A DNA stretch of 64,000 nt from Xylona heveae TC161 (taxonomy: Eukaryota > Ascomycota > Xylonomycetes > Xylonales > Xylonaceae), in NCBI RefSeq assembly GCF_001619985.1, contig NW_017264198.1:1240001-1304000 (forward strand). Direction: 5' to 3'. The number at the start of each line of letters is the position of its first letter. The stretch's first letter is position 1. Below are positions 48,701-59,871 of the stretch, one piece after another. A model generated the notes under the pieces. The model was not told the DNA's origin and searched no databases. It saw only the letters and a list, made by a program, of their open reading frames with translations. A program made the position numbers and the translations under genes.

Positions 48701-51700
48701 CAGTTGACCATTGCTCTTGGCATTGTTTGTGAGCGCAAATGCGCAGAATGAGTTATTCTGATGCTCTTCTGATTCATTCTCTACAGTCTGGTCCTCAATG
48801 ATAGCCAAGAGAGTCAAGTGAAGGACCACTTGAATGAAAGTCTCCACACGAGTGACTGGTATGTTGGGGGTGAAAGTCTTCGACATAACTGAGTAAAGAA
48901 GCGAATAATATATCACTTGAGCAAAAAGAGGTGTCGCGGTAAATCTTCCAAGGGTGACGAAGACACCCGATGTAATCGGCCGCAGCTTCGGCTCAAAGAC
49001 CACATCGTCGGGCGACTTTCTCGACTTCTTCGCGAGACGTGTGCGATAAGCGTTTTCAGCCTCATCACGCTGGTTCTTGTTATAGTGCGCCACATAGGGG
49101 TCAATATGTTCGTAATACTCCTCTTTGAGTTCGAATGTTCCTGTATCCGAGAGACCCTCAGGGGCCCGGAAATTGGTCATTTCGTCCAAGATATCCTGGA
49201 ACTCTTCAAGGTCTTGGAATTTCTCAGTCAAGCGAGAGCAGAGCTCTGAAAATGAGAGAGGCTTGAAGCAGAGAGTATGAACGATATCCCTCCTGATAGC
49301 AACAAGATGGGGATTAGGTTCGTCTTCGATGGGCAAGAGAGACGTTCTGTCGCTTAGGATGATTATCATCAAATGTATAAAGTCCTCGGCAACATCAACC
49401 ATTTGACTATCCTCGTAACCGGTTGGCACAGCGTAATTGCCCTCCATCCAGTCTCTCATCCTGAACCTATCAATCATTGATGCGAGGACCTTGCTAGAAT
49501 CGCAGATCACCATAGCCGTCTGCATGAGGAAAATATCTCGATGGTGAGCGACATCTCTCTGTGAGACGCCTCGATACGTCGACATTTGGTGTCGAAGGCT
49601 GAGACCGTTTCGAACCCACATTCCGGCTTTCATCTGGGCGAGCCAGGCGCAGACTCGAAGGGGAAAGTCGAATAACGCGAGCAGATAACTTTCAGGCTCG
49701 TGTTCCGAAACGGCCTGCTTGGTGCTGGGTGGCTCCTTGAGCTCAGACAAGCTAAATAACAGCAGTCCATGAAGTTGGTCCCTAGACATGCTCTTTCCAC
49801 AATCAATCAGCCAGGAGAGTGTGTAATGGAGAGCATGGTGGAAACTGATGGGCTCCTTTTCAATAACGAAATCGACAATTTCGTATTGTTGGTCAGAATC
49901 TCCCCAATTTTCCGGGCCAGCCTCCAAAGCATGAATTGTTTTGAATCGGGTTTCCTCTTTGATTTCAGCCTGGTCAAATCGTTTCCGCTCCGCTCCCATG
50001 GAATTAAGGATGGCAGCCTTGGCCGCAATACGAATTGCCTTGGAAATGCTGGTGTCGTCCTCACCACGTTTCCATTTGAATGACTCAGCGAATTGGCGAC
50101 ATAGCCTGTTGATCTCCCGAGTAATTAGGGATGCGCTGATCCAGGCATCTGTTTCATACTCAACATGTTCCCCGACAGCGCGAACATTAGGGCAGATTCC
50201 TTGGTGAAGTTTGACGAGGTCGAGGAACTGGTAAATGTATCGCTCCTCATTTCGGAGTTTTTCTTGGACATGCTCTGAACCAAACAGATACTTCAAATCC
50301 ATGAAGAAGTGATACATGCGGCGGTTCGTGACGGAGCCAGCCTCAAATGCCAACGTTGCTGTGGGATCTACGTCTTCGGGATGACCGACTTGGCGTGTGG
50401 TTAGGAAGGTGTACAGAATGGCAATGAGGTTCGTGAGGAAGTTGCCCCGCTCCACCACTTCGTCGGTGATGGAAGGAGTTGTAAGCATCTGCAGAGAAAG
50501 ATTGATGATTGAGTGATCAGGCTCACGGTCTGCAATCAGATAGAGCTGGGCGAGAGTAGTGTATAAGCCAGCAAATCTTAATCCCAGAATGCGCTTGAAG
50601 TAAGGAATAGTGACCACGGTTCCAATGTAAAGGTCCCGCAAATCAATGCGTGCCTTCTTCCACATTCTCAGATCGAAGAGAACAAGCCAATCTAACCGGA
50701 CGCGTTGCCGTAGATCCTCATAAACAGGCATTGGTTCCTTGCTGCTAAACGCAGCAGGTTTTTCGAGCCAGTACTTTGGCGGTTTCGGATGCCGCACCAC
50801 CGTTGGGCGCTCTGTCGGAGTCTTTGGGATTTTTGTTGTTGCTCGGGCTAGAGTACTGGCGGTACTTCCTGCCTCACCACCTTCAGAATCTGAAGAGGTA
50901 TGCTCACGTTGCTCCTGCTGTGACGGCCGGCGCGGAGGAGGAGGGGGTGGCGGTGGCGGATAACCCGCATAAGTAGCTTCTGCCACTTCAGTTTCGTCCT
51001 CCGGCGAGAGAGCATCCATATCAACGTCACCGTCCCGGTCGGCGTTTAGCTCATCCAAGTCCATTTCATCACCTTCTTCCACTACTTCGGCTTCAAGATC
51101 GATGTCCTCACCGTCGTCGTCCTCGCCATCGTCATCATCATCGTTATCGCCCTCGTCTATGTCTATTATGTTGTGCAGCGCATGTGCCATGGCAAAGCCT
51201 CTGAGTTGAGTTGTCTCATCTTTTTCATGATCATCAATACCACTTCGACCGATCTCTGCATTACTGGCCTCGCTGCCGGTCCTCCACCCCTTAAGCATCT
51301 CTTCGCAGATTGTTTGCCGGAGAATGTCGTGGTCTTCGCCCACACTGCATCCCGCTATATCCACTAGCCACTCAATGATCGTACCGCACATTTGCTCGCG
51401 GAATGTGTCTCGAGACGATCTGATCGTGACCGTAACCTTGATTTCTTCGATAATCTTAGCAACTTGAAGCAAGTGCTTGATATCCTTGGAATGCCTGACA
51501 ACACTGCGGCCCATATCATTTGTCTCGTTTGCTACTCGAGTGCCAAATCTCCTGGTTTCTCTGCAAGCCCTAGCCACTTGATTTTCCACCTCGAGCACGG
51601 TATGCTTTTCATCATTCCAGAGAATGAGAGCAAAATCAGGCTCTTCCTCTGGTTCAATATCTCCACCATACCATTTTGAAGTCAGCCGAGACATTTCTTC

Positions 51701-52351
51701 GTCGTACTTGATGCTATCCTCCGTTTTGGGGAGTCGTAACTGCTCCGGGGAGCACGAAATGACATCGCAAAGGTAATCCATCGCCCGCGCAATCGTAGCT
51801 CTGATAGACTCGATTAAGTCATCCGGAAGCTTCTTATCCACCACAGTCTTTCCAGCTGCAGCAGATTCCTCTTCTGGAACAGCAGTGTGGATAGCACAAT
51901 TGACAGGCAATCTCCAAGCCTCGGCATCTCCACAGTCGCAGCACCCACTATTTCCTGGTGAGATGCTCACGTATACCATGTGATCGGTGTGATCGGAAGC
52001 GTCGAAGCATTTGCTGCAGAGCACACAAGTGTCGTCTACACTGCAGGTCTTGCAGCGATATGTCGCCTCGCCGCTCTTGAAGATATGCCCGCATGGCTTA
52101 CCCCGCGCCCCCGCAGTATACTCTGCACCCTCCACTGCACCCTGAGCTTCGCGCAAGCTCCAGGTCGTCGAATTTTTTGAAATTTCCTGGGGAAAAAAGA
52201 GTCGAAAGTATGTATCGCTGTCATGGCAAAGGGACCGGAAAAGTATCTCCAGTAAATGGTCGCTGGCCTCTTTGGTGTACCGGTATTCGTACTGCTTAGG
52301 GAAATCCCGGAGGATATGGCAGAGGTGCTGCTCGAGAGCAGACAGCCGCAT
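45768..52351 (-). CDS. UBR1: E3 ubiquitin ligase UBR1 (N-recognin)
   Basis: Exons 52351-46191, 46132-46004 and 45906-45768 give 2142 aa, the expected size. UBR1 recognises destabilising N-terminal residues and ubiquitinates substrates with a Rad6-type E2. The UBR zinc box is at ~85-160 (CGHIFKSGEATYRC, CVLCSKCFDASDHTDH, GCCDCGDAEAW). A ClpS-like segment for bulky hydrophobic N-termini is near 240 (LILWNDEKHTVLEVENQV). Asp/Glu-rich (~400-440) and poly-Pro (~468) stretches form a linker. A RING-H2 lies at ~1347-1495 (CILCQEE, STGCGHIMHFACFE, FVCPLCKALGN). The C-terminal zinc-containing autoinhibitory domain ends NNGGWETI (FCGDIFC, HGHNGSWGMAPYLDKHGE). The two small last exons are needed to complete that domain, and their joins restore the family consensus. 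The start is the first ATG of the frame. Confidence 0.96.
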
Positions 52352-53036
52352 GGTAGAAAGTTACTGTTCGAGAAAAAAAAACAGCTCAAGGGGCGAACAT
52401 TCGAGGAGAAGCTCTATGCAAATCAAAGTCGAGCGTGAGCGAAGTTGATGGACAGGCAGATCGATCAGGAAAAAGAAAAAAAAAAACTCACAACTCGAGC
52501 CCCACTGAGCTCCCAGTGAAGGGGATTAAAAACAACAGAAGCGTACTATATGATGAAATGAAGAAAACTTCTTCAACGCTTTTTTGATGTTGTTGAGTCC
52601 TTGTGGCAACAGCTCTTTCTTGTTGTCACTCGGGCGGTATGACGGATAGCGCAGGTGAAGACGGCATTGCAAGCGAGAGCAGCTCTGCTGTGGTGGCCGA
52701 AGTGCCGAAGGCACCGGATTTCTACAACAATAGCAGTTTTATGTGATTTGATTTACGGAAATTAGATTCATATGGAAAGAAAGTGAACATGCAAATATAA
52801 TGAATCAATATCTGACTCATTTCTCACGTCAGACTTTGTCGCAACGCTTCGTCCTCTCATCGGCGCATATCTTCAATTTATCACGGATACATGTTGAGAA
52901 CGCGGTCCAAGGATATGGACAGTAATTTGGATCTCTTGATATAATACACAATCTAATGATCCCGCTCTAAGTCTTCGGCATGCGACTTAGCAATACAATG
53001 CCGACTGCTCCTCAAGAATATGCCATTGGTTCTTCC
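52352..53036. other. UBR1 upstream / QCR9 downstream region
   Basis: 685 bp between two minus-strand genes. It should hold the UBR1 promoter and leader near 52352-52750, with an A-run near 52479-52487, and the QCR9 3' end. No additional gene is supported. Confidence 0.5.
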
Positions 53037-53479
53037 TTACTCCTCGTCCTCCTCGGCCTGGACGTACTTGTGACGGATGTCCTTCCATTGCCGCTGCATG
53101 CACCGTTAGTGAATTGCCGAGTCACGAATCCATGCGAAATACGTACGCCCTGGTTGAATGAGTCCCAGACTCGGTTGGAGATCGAGTCGAAGCCACTATC
53201 GCAAACACATCCATCAGCGCTAGGTCAACAATGTCGGCTCAGTTCTGTTCCCTTCACATACAGTTCAAAGACGAAGGCGGAGGCAAAGATGGTAGTCAGG
53301 AAGACAGTGTTCTTCCGGATGAGGGAGCTATTCGGATCAATGCGTCAGCGAAATATAAGAAGTCGAAGTGCAGTTCTGATGCAACGAACTTGTAGATGGT
53401 GGAAGCCAGCTAGATTTCACTGTCAGTATTCATCTTTCTACCAATTGACTCTTGAAAGAGGAGCACATACGCCTGCCAT
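53037..53479 (-). CDS. QCR9: Cytochrome bc1 complex subunit 9 (QCR9), five exons
   Basis: Reconstructed from splice sites: exons 53479-53471 (9 nt, MAG), 53409-53390 (20 nt), 53327-53262, 53195-53147 and 53093-53037 give a 66 aa protein. It begins MAGLASTIYNSLIRKNTVFL, crosses one membrane span (TTIFASAFVFELGF) and ends with RQWKDIRHKYVQ and AEEDEE. Length, single span and the GRQWKDI motif match Qcr9, a small supernumerary subunit of mitochondrial respiratory complex III near the iron-sulfur protein. All introns have GT...AG ends, and only this combination keeps frame and consensus. The second donor is the less common GTTCGT. A longer open frame on the opposite strand over the same DNA is a shadow. 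The gene is divergent from PYM. Confidence 0.9.
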
Positions 53480-53857
53480 TTTGAGAAGTCGCGAACACGG
53501 TCAACAACACGGAAAGGAAGATTCGAAGGAGCAAAGACGGACGATGGGAGCTGGAGATCGTGATGGCCCTTTGGGGAAGTTTGGGGAGATTTGGCGCTTT
53601 TGTATCAGGTCACGTGCATATACCGTTCTTCCGCAATTTCCGCCAATCATCATGCGCGAATTACTCCCAAATTGATACTGAGCACAGTTCACTAATTTAT
53701 GCACCTGCACAACTTTTATACTCGTGGGACCCCTGGGTCACTTCTATATTATTGTGCGTTTCGGTCATTGATCCACTTCTCAACTCGCTCGCTCATCCCA
53801 AATTATTACTGTCGTGCCCTTGAACCAAAAGGCAACTGCAACTGCAAATTGCTTACC
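53480..53857. promoter_or_regulatory. Divergent promoter, QCR9 / PYM
   Basis: 378 bp between start codons. It contains an E-box CACGTG (53611-53616), the core site of Cbf1/bHLH factors, and a CCAAT box (53643-53647), the site of the HAP complex that drives respiratory genes. Both are near the middle and suit the respiratory subunit, but binding is inferred. Confidence 0.55.
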
Positions 53858-54490
53858 ATGCCGGCCCCAAATTCTTCTCAGGAGACTTCAAATGCCGGTA
53901 TTACAATTACCGCCTCCGGCGACCGCATCATTCCGGCCTCGCGACGCGCAGACGGCTCGGAGCGCAAAGCTATAAAGGTTCGCCCCGGTTACCAACCACC
54001 AGAGGACGCAAAACTCTATAAAAATCGGGCAGCAGAGGCATGGAAAAACCGGGGCTCTGGTGGCGTCCCTGGTGCGGCTAGTGTCGATGATGAAAAGACA
54101 GACAGCGCTGCCAAAGCCAGCAGCAACAAGAACGCGAAGCGGAGGGAAGCACGGAAGAAGGCCAAGGCTGTCGGCACGCAAGAGGAAGATGAGCAACCCA
54201 TTTCAAGCACAGCCAATGGAAATGTTGAGAAGTCAGCCACTTCAGATAAAGTCGTCCAGGAGAACTGGAGGGCGACCGCGAAGCCTGACGGAGCAGACGC
54301 GGAGGCTGAGAAGGAGAAACATGCCCGAAACCTAAGAAAGAAGTTACGACAGGCCCGGGAGTTGAAAGACAAGAAGGAGAGCGGGGAGTCATTGCTTCCA
54401 GAGCAATTCGAAAAAGTTATTCGTATCAGCGAATTGATAAGGCAACTCAGTGCGCTGGGCGTTGACCCCGAGGAGCCTCAAGAATCATGA
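53858..54490 (+). CDS. PYM: PYM/WIBG, Mago-Y14 binding protein
   Basis: An intronless gene of 210 aa starting MPAPNSSQETS. The N-terminal block GDRIIPASRRADGSERKAIK and VRPGYQPPEDAKLYKNR (residues ~20-60) is the Mago-binding motif of PYM, which removes exon junction complexes from mRNA on the ribosome. The middle is low-complexity with Lys/Arg clusters (KNAKRREARKKAKAVG). The C-terminal part is a charged coiled coil ending in FEKVIRISELIRQLSALGVD, conserved in this family. It is cytoplasmic and ribosome-associated in animals; the fungal role is less known. Confidence 0.9.
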   Translation: MPAPNSSQETSNAGITITASGDRIIPASRRADGSERKAIKVRPGYQPPEDAKLYKNRAAEAWKNRGSGGVPGAASVDDEKTDSAAKASSNKNAKRREARKKAKAVGTQEEDEQPISSTANGNVEKSATSDKVVQENWRATAKPDGADAEAEKEKHARNLRKKLRQARELKDKKESGESLLPEQFEKVIRISELIRQLSALGVDPEEPQES

Positions 54491-55103
54491 AGATTGTCCA
54501 GCCGATCATATTTGCGGGACATTGTCAATTTAATTTTTCCGCGATCCATTTGCATGAACCCAAAGACGCGGGCCCTCCCCGCTGACGACATTCGCTTTTC
54601 GCATGGCGCGTGGTGGAACCAGACCTTAACGACCTGTATCACCTCTTACGATCCTGAGCATATCTTACTATCACCAATGCATCACCTTTAGCATTATGAA
54701 ACATGATACGCTATTTGCGAGCCCGTTTAGCGCTATCCGCGACACTCGACAGGGCGGCGCATTACTTGGCTCGAGCGCGAGACATGGATGCAAGAAATTC
54801 ATCAATTCTATTGCTAGACGCGGAAGTACCATCTGGCGTCCGGCGTGACTATTTGCTGTGTTGGGGTCCTATTATTTTCGACGCATGGACTAGCTTTATT
54901 ATTGTTGAGCTTAAGCTGTCTTTCGGGACATGCTCTGCCACGGCTGAGGTGGAAGGACCCGAGGTCGAGCATTATCTAGACAGAACATGAAAGGATGCGC
55001 CTTTTCAGACTTTAGGTCGCCCTTTATTTTTCAAGCTCTATTACGCCTCGACTGGGCGCTAATATGTATCTTCATTGGAGAATGAATCAAGCCAAGTCCC
55101 GGA
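54491..55103. other. Convergent intergenic region, PYM / HEM14
   Basis: 613 bp between convergent stops. A 95-codon plus-strand frame at 54703-54990 has no family resemblance and sits where 3' ends meet, so it is left uncalled. Confidence 0.45.
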
Positions 55104-56956
55104 TTATTTTGTTACTGTGTTGACCTGTACCTGCCGTTTTACCATCTTGAACTTAACCCATTGCGGGTTCGGTCCCAAATTGTTGAGTCCCGTGTATGTG
55201 TCAAAGTACGAGCCTTCCGTGGGCAGCATCGCAACATCGTAAGCTGAGCGTATACAGTCATTGATGCCCACACCACCATACGAATTTCCTGCGACGCGTA
55301 ATCTACCTCGGAAACTTGTCTGAAGATCTCTGTGGGTGCGGCCGAGGCGAGCTTGGTGGCCTACAGTGTACTGTGGCAGGCAGTTCTTCAATAGCCGGAC
55401 ATTGTTGGCAATAGGCTCATCGACGATACCGAGGTGTCGAGCGAGCACTGTTCTTGCCATCCTCATTCCTTCCTCTTCATCAGGGTAAGAACTAAAATCG
55501 TCCCACCAATGTCCGCCAAGCATAACGGTTACTTTGGTTCCCTTGGCAGTATCGACGCCTGGAGCAGCATCGGAGTCGAAGACGACGCCGAGAGCGCGTT
55601 CGGGATTCTGTTCTAACGGAATAGACTGAGGAATCAAATAACCAAATCCGTTGGCGGGTAGGACGTTGGGGTTGTTGAAGAAAAGGCTAACAATCATAAC
55701 CGTCACGGAATGAACGTCATTAAGACTATCCAGCTCCGGGGCAAGCTTGGCCAAAGTTTGAGCTGGAAGGGTTGAAATTGCAAAGGCGTGATTTGGCTTG
55801 GGTTCATCTTTGAGATTTGTGGTCTAGACAGTTCTCCTATTAGACTCTCTCCTTTGAAAATCAGTGAGAACATACCAGTTGGATAGTGTCCATTGTTCGA
55901 TTTAATTCGAGTGCCTCGATTTGGGCATCTTTCCTGATAACCACGTTCTTATTTTGCTGCAAAACCTCTTCAAGGCGCGTCACTAAACTGCCAAGGCCGC
56001 CCTTGAGTGTGAAGACACTAGTGTCCTTCATCTCCAAGAGCTGTCCTCGAAGTGTGGGTTGTTCCTGAAGAAGATGCTGAATCAAGTCGGTATCCCTCTC
56101 TAGCGCTGGCTTTTCTGAGGAAAACAGCAGATCCAGGGCCCCTGGCAGAAGGCCGCCATGCGTCCTTTCCAAGAAAGGCAACATCGGGAAAATGCTGTTC
56201 ACGCTCAGCTTCCAAACGTCGCCAGCATAGATTCCATGCAGGAGCGGTGAAACGAGATTGTTGACAAGGACTGTGCTGGTATAACGTTCCAGAAAGGAGC
56301 CAACGCTTTCGTCTTCTCCCGCGGCCGAGGGAACTGTTTTGAAAGGTTCCCGCAAGATGGATGTAAAGGACTCCCGAAAGACTGGTTCACGAATCACGGC
56401 AGATAGTATAGAGAAGAAACTCGATCCTGGTCCAGGAACGCGCACCAAATGGTCTGGATAGTATATGAAACGGTTCCTTGCGGCAATTGCATCCTTCTTC
56501 GTTCTCAGAATCTCGTTTTCTAGACCGAGCTGGCGGATCTAAGACCTGTAAGCAGTTTTCTTCCGCTGACTAGGATTAATTAATGATTACCAAGTCCAGT
56601 GCTACCATACCATTGGGCATAGTGCACCTCAAGGTCCGCGGTCCTTCTTCAAAGACTATTGACCCGTCGCCTACATCGACCTTCTTGGACTGTACCCAGC
56701 CCCCAACGCGCGAACTTTGCTCATAAAGCGTAATTTTCTTGTCCGGGTGTTTCTTCGACAAGTAGAAAGCACTGGCAAGACCACTAATCCCCCCGCCCAG
56801 GACAGCGAAGCTATCCGGCTTGTGGTATTCGTGCGCAGCTTGCGTAGTGTATCGAGAAACATGTAGCGGGCGTCGCTGACCAGCAGCGCAACGCGGTTGG
56901 AGGTAGCATTGCTTTAAGAGAACTTCTAAGAGGTTTTCAGGATGTCTTGGAGCCAT
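55104..56956 (-). CDS. HEM14: Protoporphyrinogen oxidase, mitochondrial
   Basis: Exons 56956-56591, 56538-55876 and 55823-55104 give 582 aa. The enzyme oxidises protoporphyrinogen IX to protoporphyrin IX, the step before ferrochelatase, on the mitochondrial inner membrane. A basic N-terminus without acidic residues in its second half (QPRCAAGQRRPLHVSRY) serves as targeting peptide. The FAD motif VLGGGISGLASAFYL (~52-66) and YEQSSRVGGWVQS follow, then EEGPRTLR. The C-terminal FAD-contact region reads RVAGNSYGGVGINDCIRSA. Both introns are 52 nt and phase 0. MAPRHPE is chosen as the start because no upstream in-frame ATG is present. Confidence 0.95.
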
Positions 56957-57692
56957 TGGGACAAGTTGTGGCCCAATCCGGGACAAAGACTGCGAGTGCG
57001 GAGTAGGTCAACTGAGCGGGCGGAGGTGAGTTCAACAACCGAATCGGGATTCACCTGGGGTCTTAAGCTTGCATGGGGCTCGGATGATGATGATGCCACG
57101 GCCAGACATCATGATTGTGGTCTTATTTTACACTTGAATTTTGGCAGGAAATTTCTATTGAAGATTTTTTATTTTTTATTTTTTATTTTCACCTTTATCA
57201 ATAGATCCAAGTAAGGTATAGGTGTCTGACACATTTGTAAAATTAATCAAGCCGTAGCATTTTAATTCTTTAATGGGGACGCGTACCTGTGCAAGCTCTC
57301 CCTCCGCAGTACAACCGGGACAAAAGAAAATTTCAAAAACAATCTTGGGCTTAGCTGGATAGGGCTTCTTTTGCGTTTTAATCCTTGACGGAATCATAAT
57401 CAGCATTCTATAAAAGAGACCATATGTATATGATAGTATAGCGAAATTTCAAGTCGCATCATCTTCATTTCAGATATATCCGATGTTTTCTGACACCCAA
57501 TCAGTACCTAAGATACGAATATTCAACCTCTTTGCATCATACGCCATGCTTTTGCAGCAAAAAGTATTTAGCCCGATGGGCTTCAGTCCGCCAAACGCCT
57601 CCGAGACCAGTGACCGAAACCAAAGAAAAGCAACATACAAAAACGATATTCTACATTTAGTGAAGCCTCTCCCAGACAAAACCGCTCATTGC
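56957..57692. other. HEM14 upstream / NAB2 downstream region
   Basis: 736 bp between two minus-strand genes. A 76-codon minus frame at 57176-57406 contains FCPGCTAEGELAQVRVPIKE but no family I can name. It is AT-rich with a TTTTTTATTTTTTATTTTTTA tract near 57163-57185. I leave it uncalled. Confidence 0.45.
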
Positions 57693-59313
57693 TCAAACGC
57701 CCGACTCTACCGCTTTCTGCTCCTCAGGAACGCCCCCACCAGGCACAATCAATTCTTCCTCTGTATTGTCATCAACAAATTTTCTTTCGCTAACATGCTC
57801 ATTTTCCTTCGCTCCAGGAGCGGTCCATACTTTGTCTTCGAATTTGCCTCTCTTTTGTCCGTCTTCATGCTTGTAGGGGCAAACAGGGTTCAAGCAAGGA
57901 TTGAAGCGACACATGGTCTGCAAGTGCGTAAACTTGCAGTCCGGTGTAGTACAATCTGCACCATTTCGGCAGAGTGGCATTGATGGATGCCGGAAGGGAC
58001 AGACGGGATTTGTGCAGTTCGGATAAAATCTGCAATCTTGCGCTGCCTGATGAGTGGTCTTCTGCGCTGGTGACGGATGACGCGCAACACATTTCTTGTT
58101 CTTGCACGCAACGCCAAAACTGCAAGTATCATTGACGTCAATCGTTACTCCGGGTGGCGCAGCCGTCGACTGGTGAGCGAAAGAACAATCCTCCTTCGTG
58201 CATGAGAGATTGAATTTGCAAACAGTTGTCGCTGGATCGGGCGCAGCCTGCGGGCTTTCAACGTCCATGGACGAAGCCGGATTGGTGTCTCGGGATTCCT
58301 GTTGGCCTTGATCGGGTCTGGAATTGTTCGGTTGCCTCTTGTTGAAACCGCCATTTCGCCTCGGGTTATTATCCACGCGCTCGAACAGCGATTTGCCCTG
58401 CTGTTGATGTTGTCCTCCGAAAGCACCAGGCCCAGACGGATTCACCATTGGACCTCCCATTGCCGGTCCCATGAACATTTGTTGTTGTTGTTGAGGGGAA
58501 AGGATTTGGGACATCATCCTGGCTTGCTCCTCGTACATTGCGAAAAGTTGCATCTGCTGCTGGGGTGACATGCCCATCAAGGCATTTGCAGGCCCGCCAG
58601 GAGGCATTCCGGTGTTAAGCATCGGACCTGCGCCTCTCCCACCCATTCTTTGGTTGCGAGGTCCCTTGGGCGCATCTCGACCGTGACTATTTATTCTCCC
58701 AGTACCTTGTTGGGCGCGCACGCGGTGCAGAAGAGGGTCTGTGTTTCGATCCATTGCCTTATTAAGTTGGCCCATGAGGCGTCTGTTGTTCCCTCTAGGG
58801 CCATTCCGCATAGATTTTGGCCCCGTAGGTCTATATGATGATATTAGCCTTCATGATGATACAACGACCACTTCCCAGAAAATGTACGTACATTCCACCC
58901 TCCGCCATCCCCTCACCCGCTTCTCCCATGACCGCATCCTGGCCCTGCCCTTCTGGGTCATTCCCAATCCCATCAAAGTTTCCGGCCGAGACGCCGCTGT
59001 TTTCATCCGCTACTCCAGTTTGCTGAGCTGTTTGTCCATTTATCTGCCCGTTCAGTATCCGTAATTGTTCAAAGAGCCAGCCGGAAAATTCAGCTCCTCT
59101 AGTATCGCCTGGATCCAGACCGAGGAGGTCATTGGAGAGCTCGACGGCGATCTGGTCCTGGGTTTTGCCGTTGACGAGCATCAATAGGATATACTCAGAC
59201 AACGCGGAGTCGTCTATATCGCCCGTGGTCCATCCCACCTCTACCAGCTTCGGTTGTAAAACATTGTTCAAGGCGTCAGCTAGAGGCGTGTTGAGCGCAA
59301 ACTCGACCGCCAT
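57693..59313 (-). CDS. NAB2: Nuclear poly(A)-binding CCCH zinc finger protein NAB2
   Basis: Exons 59313-58892 and 58830-57693 give 519 aa. The N-terminal ~90 residues (LNNVLQPKLVEVGWTTGDID, ILLMLVNGKTQDQIAVELSN) form the PWI-like helical domain of Nab2/ZC3H14. A Gly/Met/Gln-rich middle follows (MSPQQQMQLFAMYEEQ). Five tandem CCCH fingers lie at ~342-465: CKFNLSCTKEDCSFAH, CSFGVACKNKKCVARH, CRFYPNCTNPVCPFRH, CRNGADCTTPDCKFTH and CRFNPCLNPVCPYKH. Nab2 binds nuclear poly(A), limits tail length and aids export. The intron donor sits in the tandem GTACGTAC; the 58891 donor keeps frame, and the alternative four bases later would shift it. Confidence 0.93.
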
Positions 59314-59871
59314 GGTTGCAAGGAGGAGCGACAGAGGTGGCGCTGAAGGGGAATAAAGAAAAGTCGGCCGTTCAGAGAACACGTAGGTCGAAATCCTTCT
59401 CAAAGACAGTTTAGTATCGTGAGTACTTCCACGATCAGTCCAAGCGAAATCAATGTAGCTTGACTACAACAACGAAGAAATGGTGAATTCTCAAAACGCT
59501 GCAACCATCGCGAAGATCTACAAGCTTGTGTCTTGCCTCTTCAATTGATTCTGCCCGCTTACTAATCATCCAACTTGCGCCTAGATACTTTGGGCGATAG
59601 CAGATCTTATCTGATCTACTTTATCAAACTCTAAGCAGCCGGGCATCAGTCTGGGAGCCAACGAGCCTAATCTTCAAACCTTTGAAAAGTATAAACTGCC
59701 TTCTTAACGTATAAACTTCTATTAATAATTATTACTAAATCTATGTATGCATCATGCATTATGTTCTGTTACATGCAAAGGCTGTATGCATTTGACACCC
59801 GAAAACCTGATATAAACTGCTGGCAGATCAAGAATCCCGCAAAGCCGTCGAGAAAATCAATCTGTCCGAGC
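59314..59871. other. NAB2 upstream region
   Basis: 558 bp between two minus-strand genes, carrying the NAB2 promoter and the ISC1 3' end. AT-rich, with no convincing gene. Confidence 0.45.

Noticed and set aside
52980-53675. 231-codon plus-strand open frame over QCR9
   Set aside because: It is antisense to the five-exon QCR9 gene, has no protein family features, and its openness is explained by the real minus-strand gene and short introns.
54703-54990. 95-codon plus-strand frame between PYM and HEM14
   Set aside because: No recognisable domain, no splice support, and located where two 3' ends converge.
57483-57983. 166-codon plus-strand frame overlapping the end of NAB2
   Set aside because: Its 3' part is antisense to the NAB2 zinc fingers and the 5' part has no family features.
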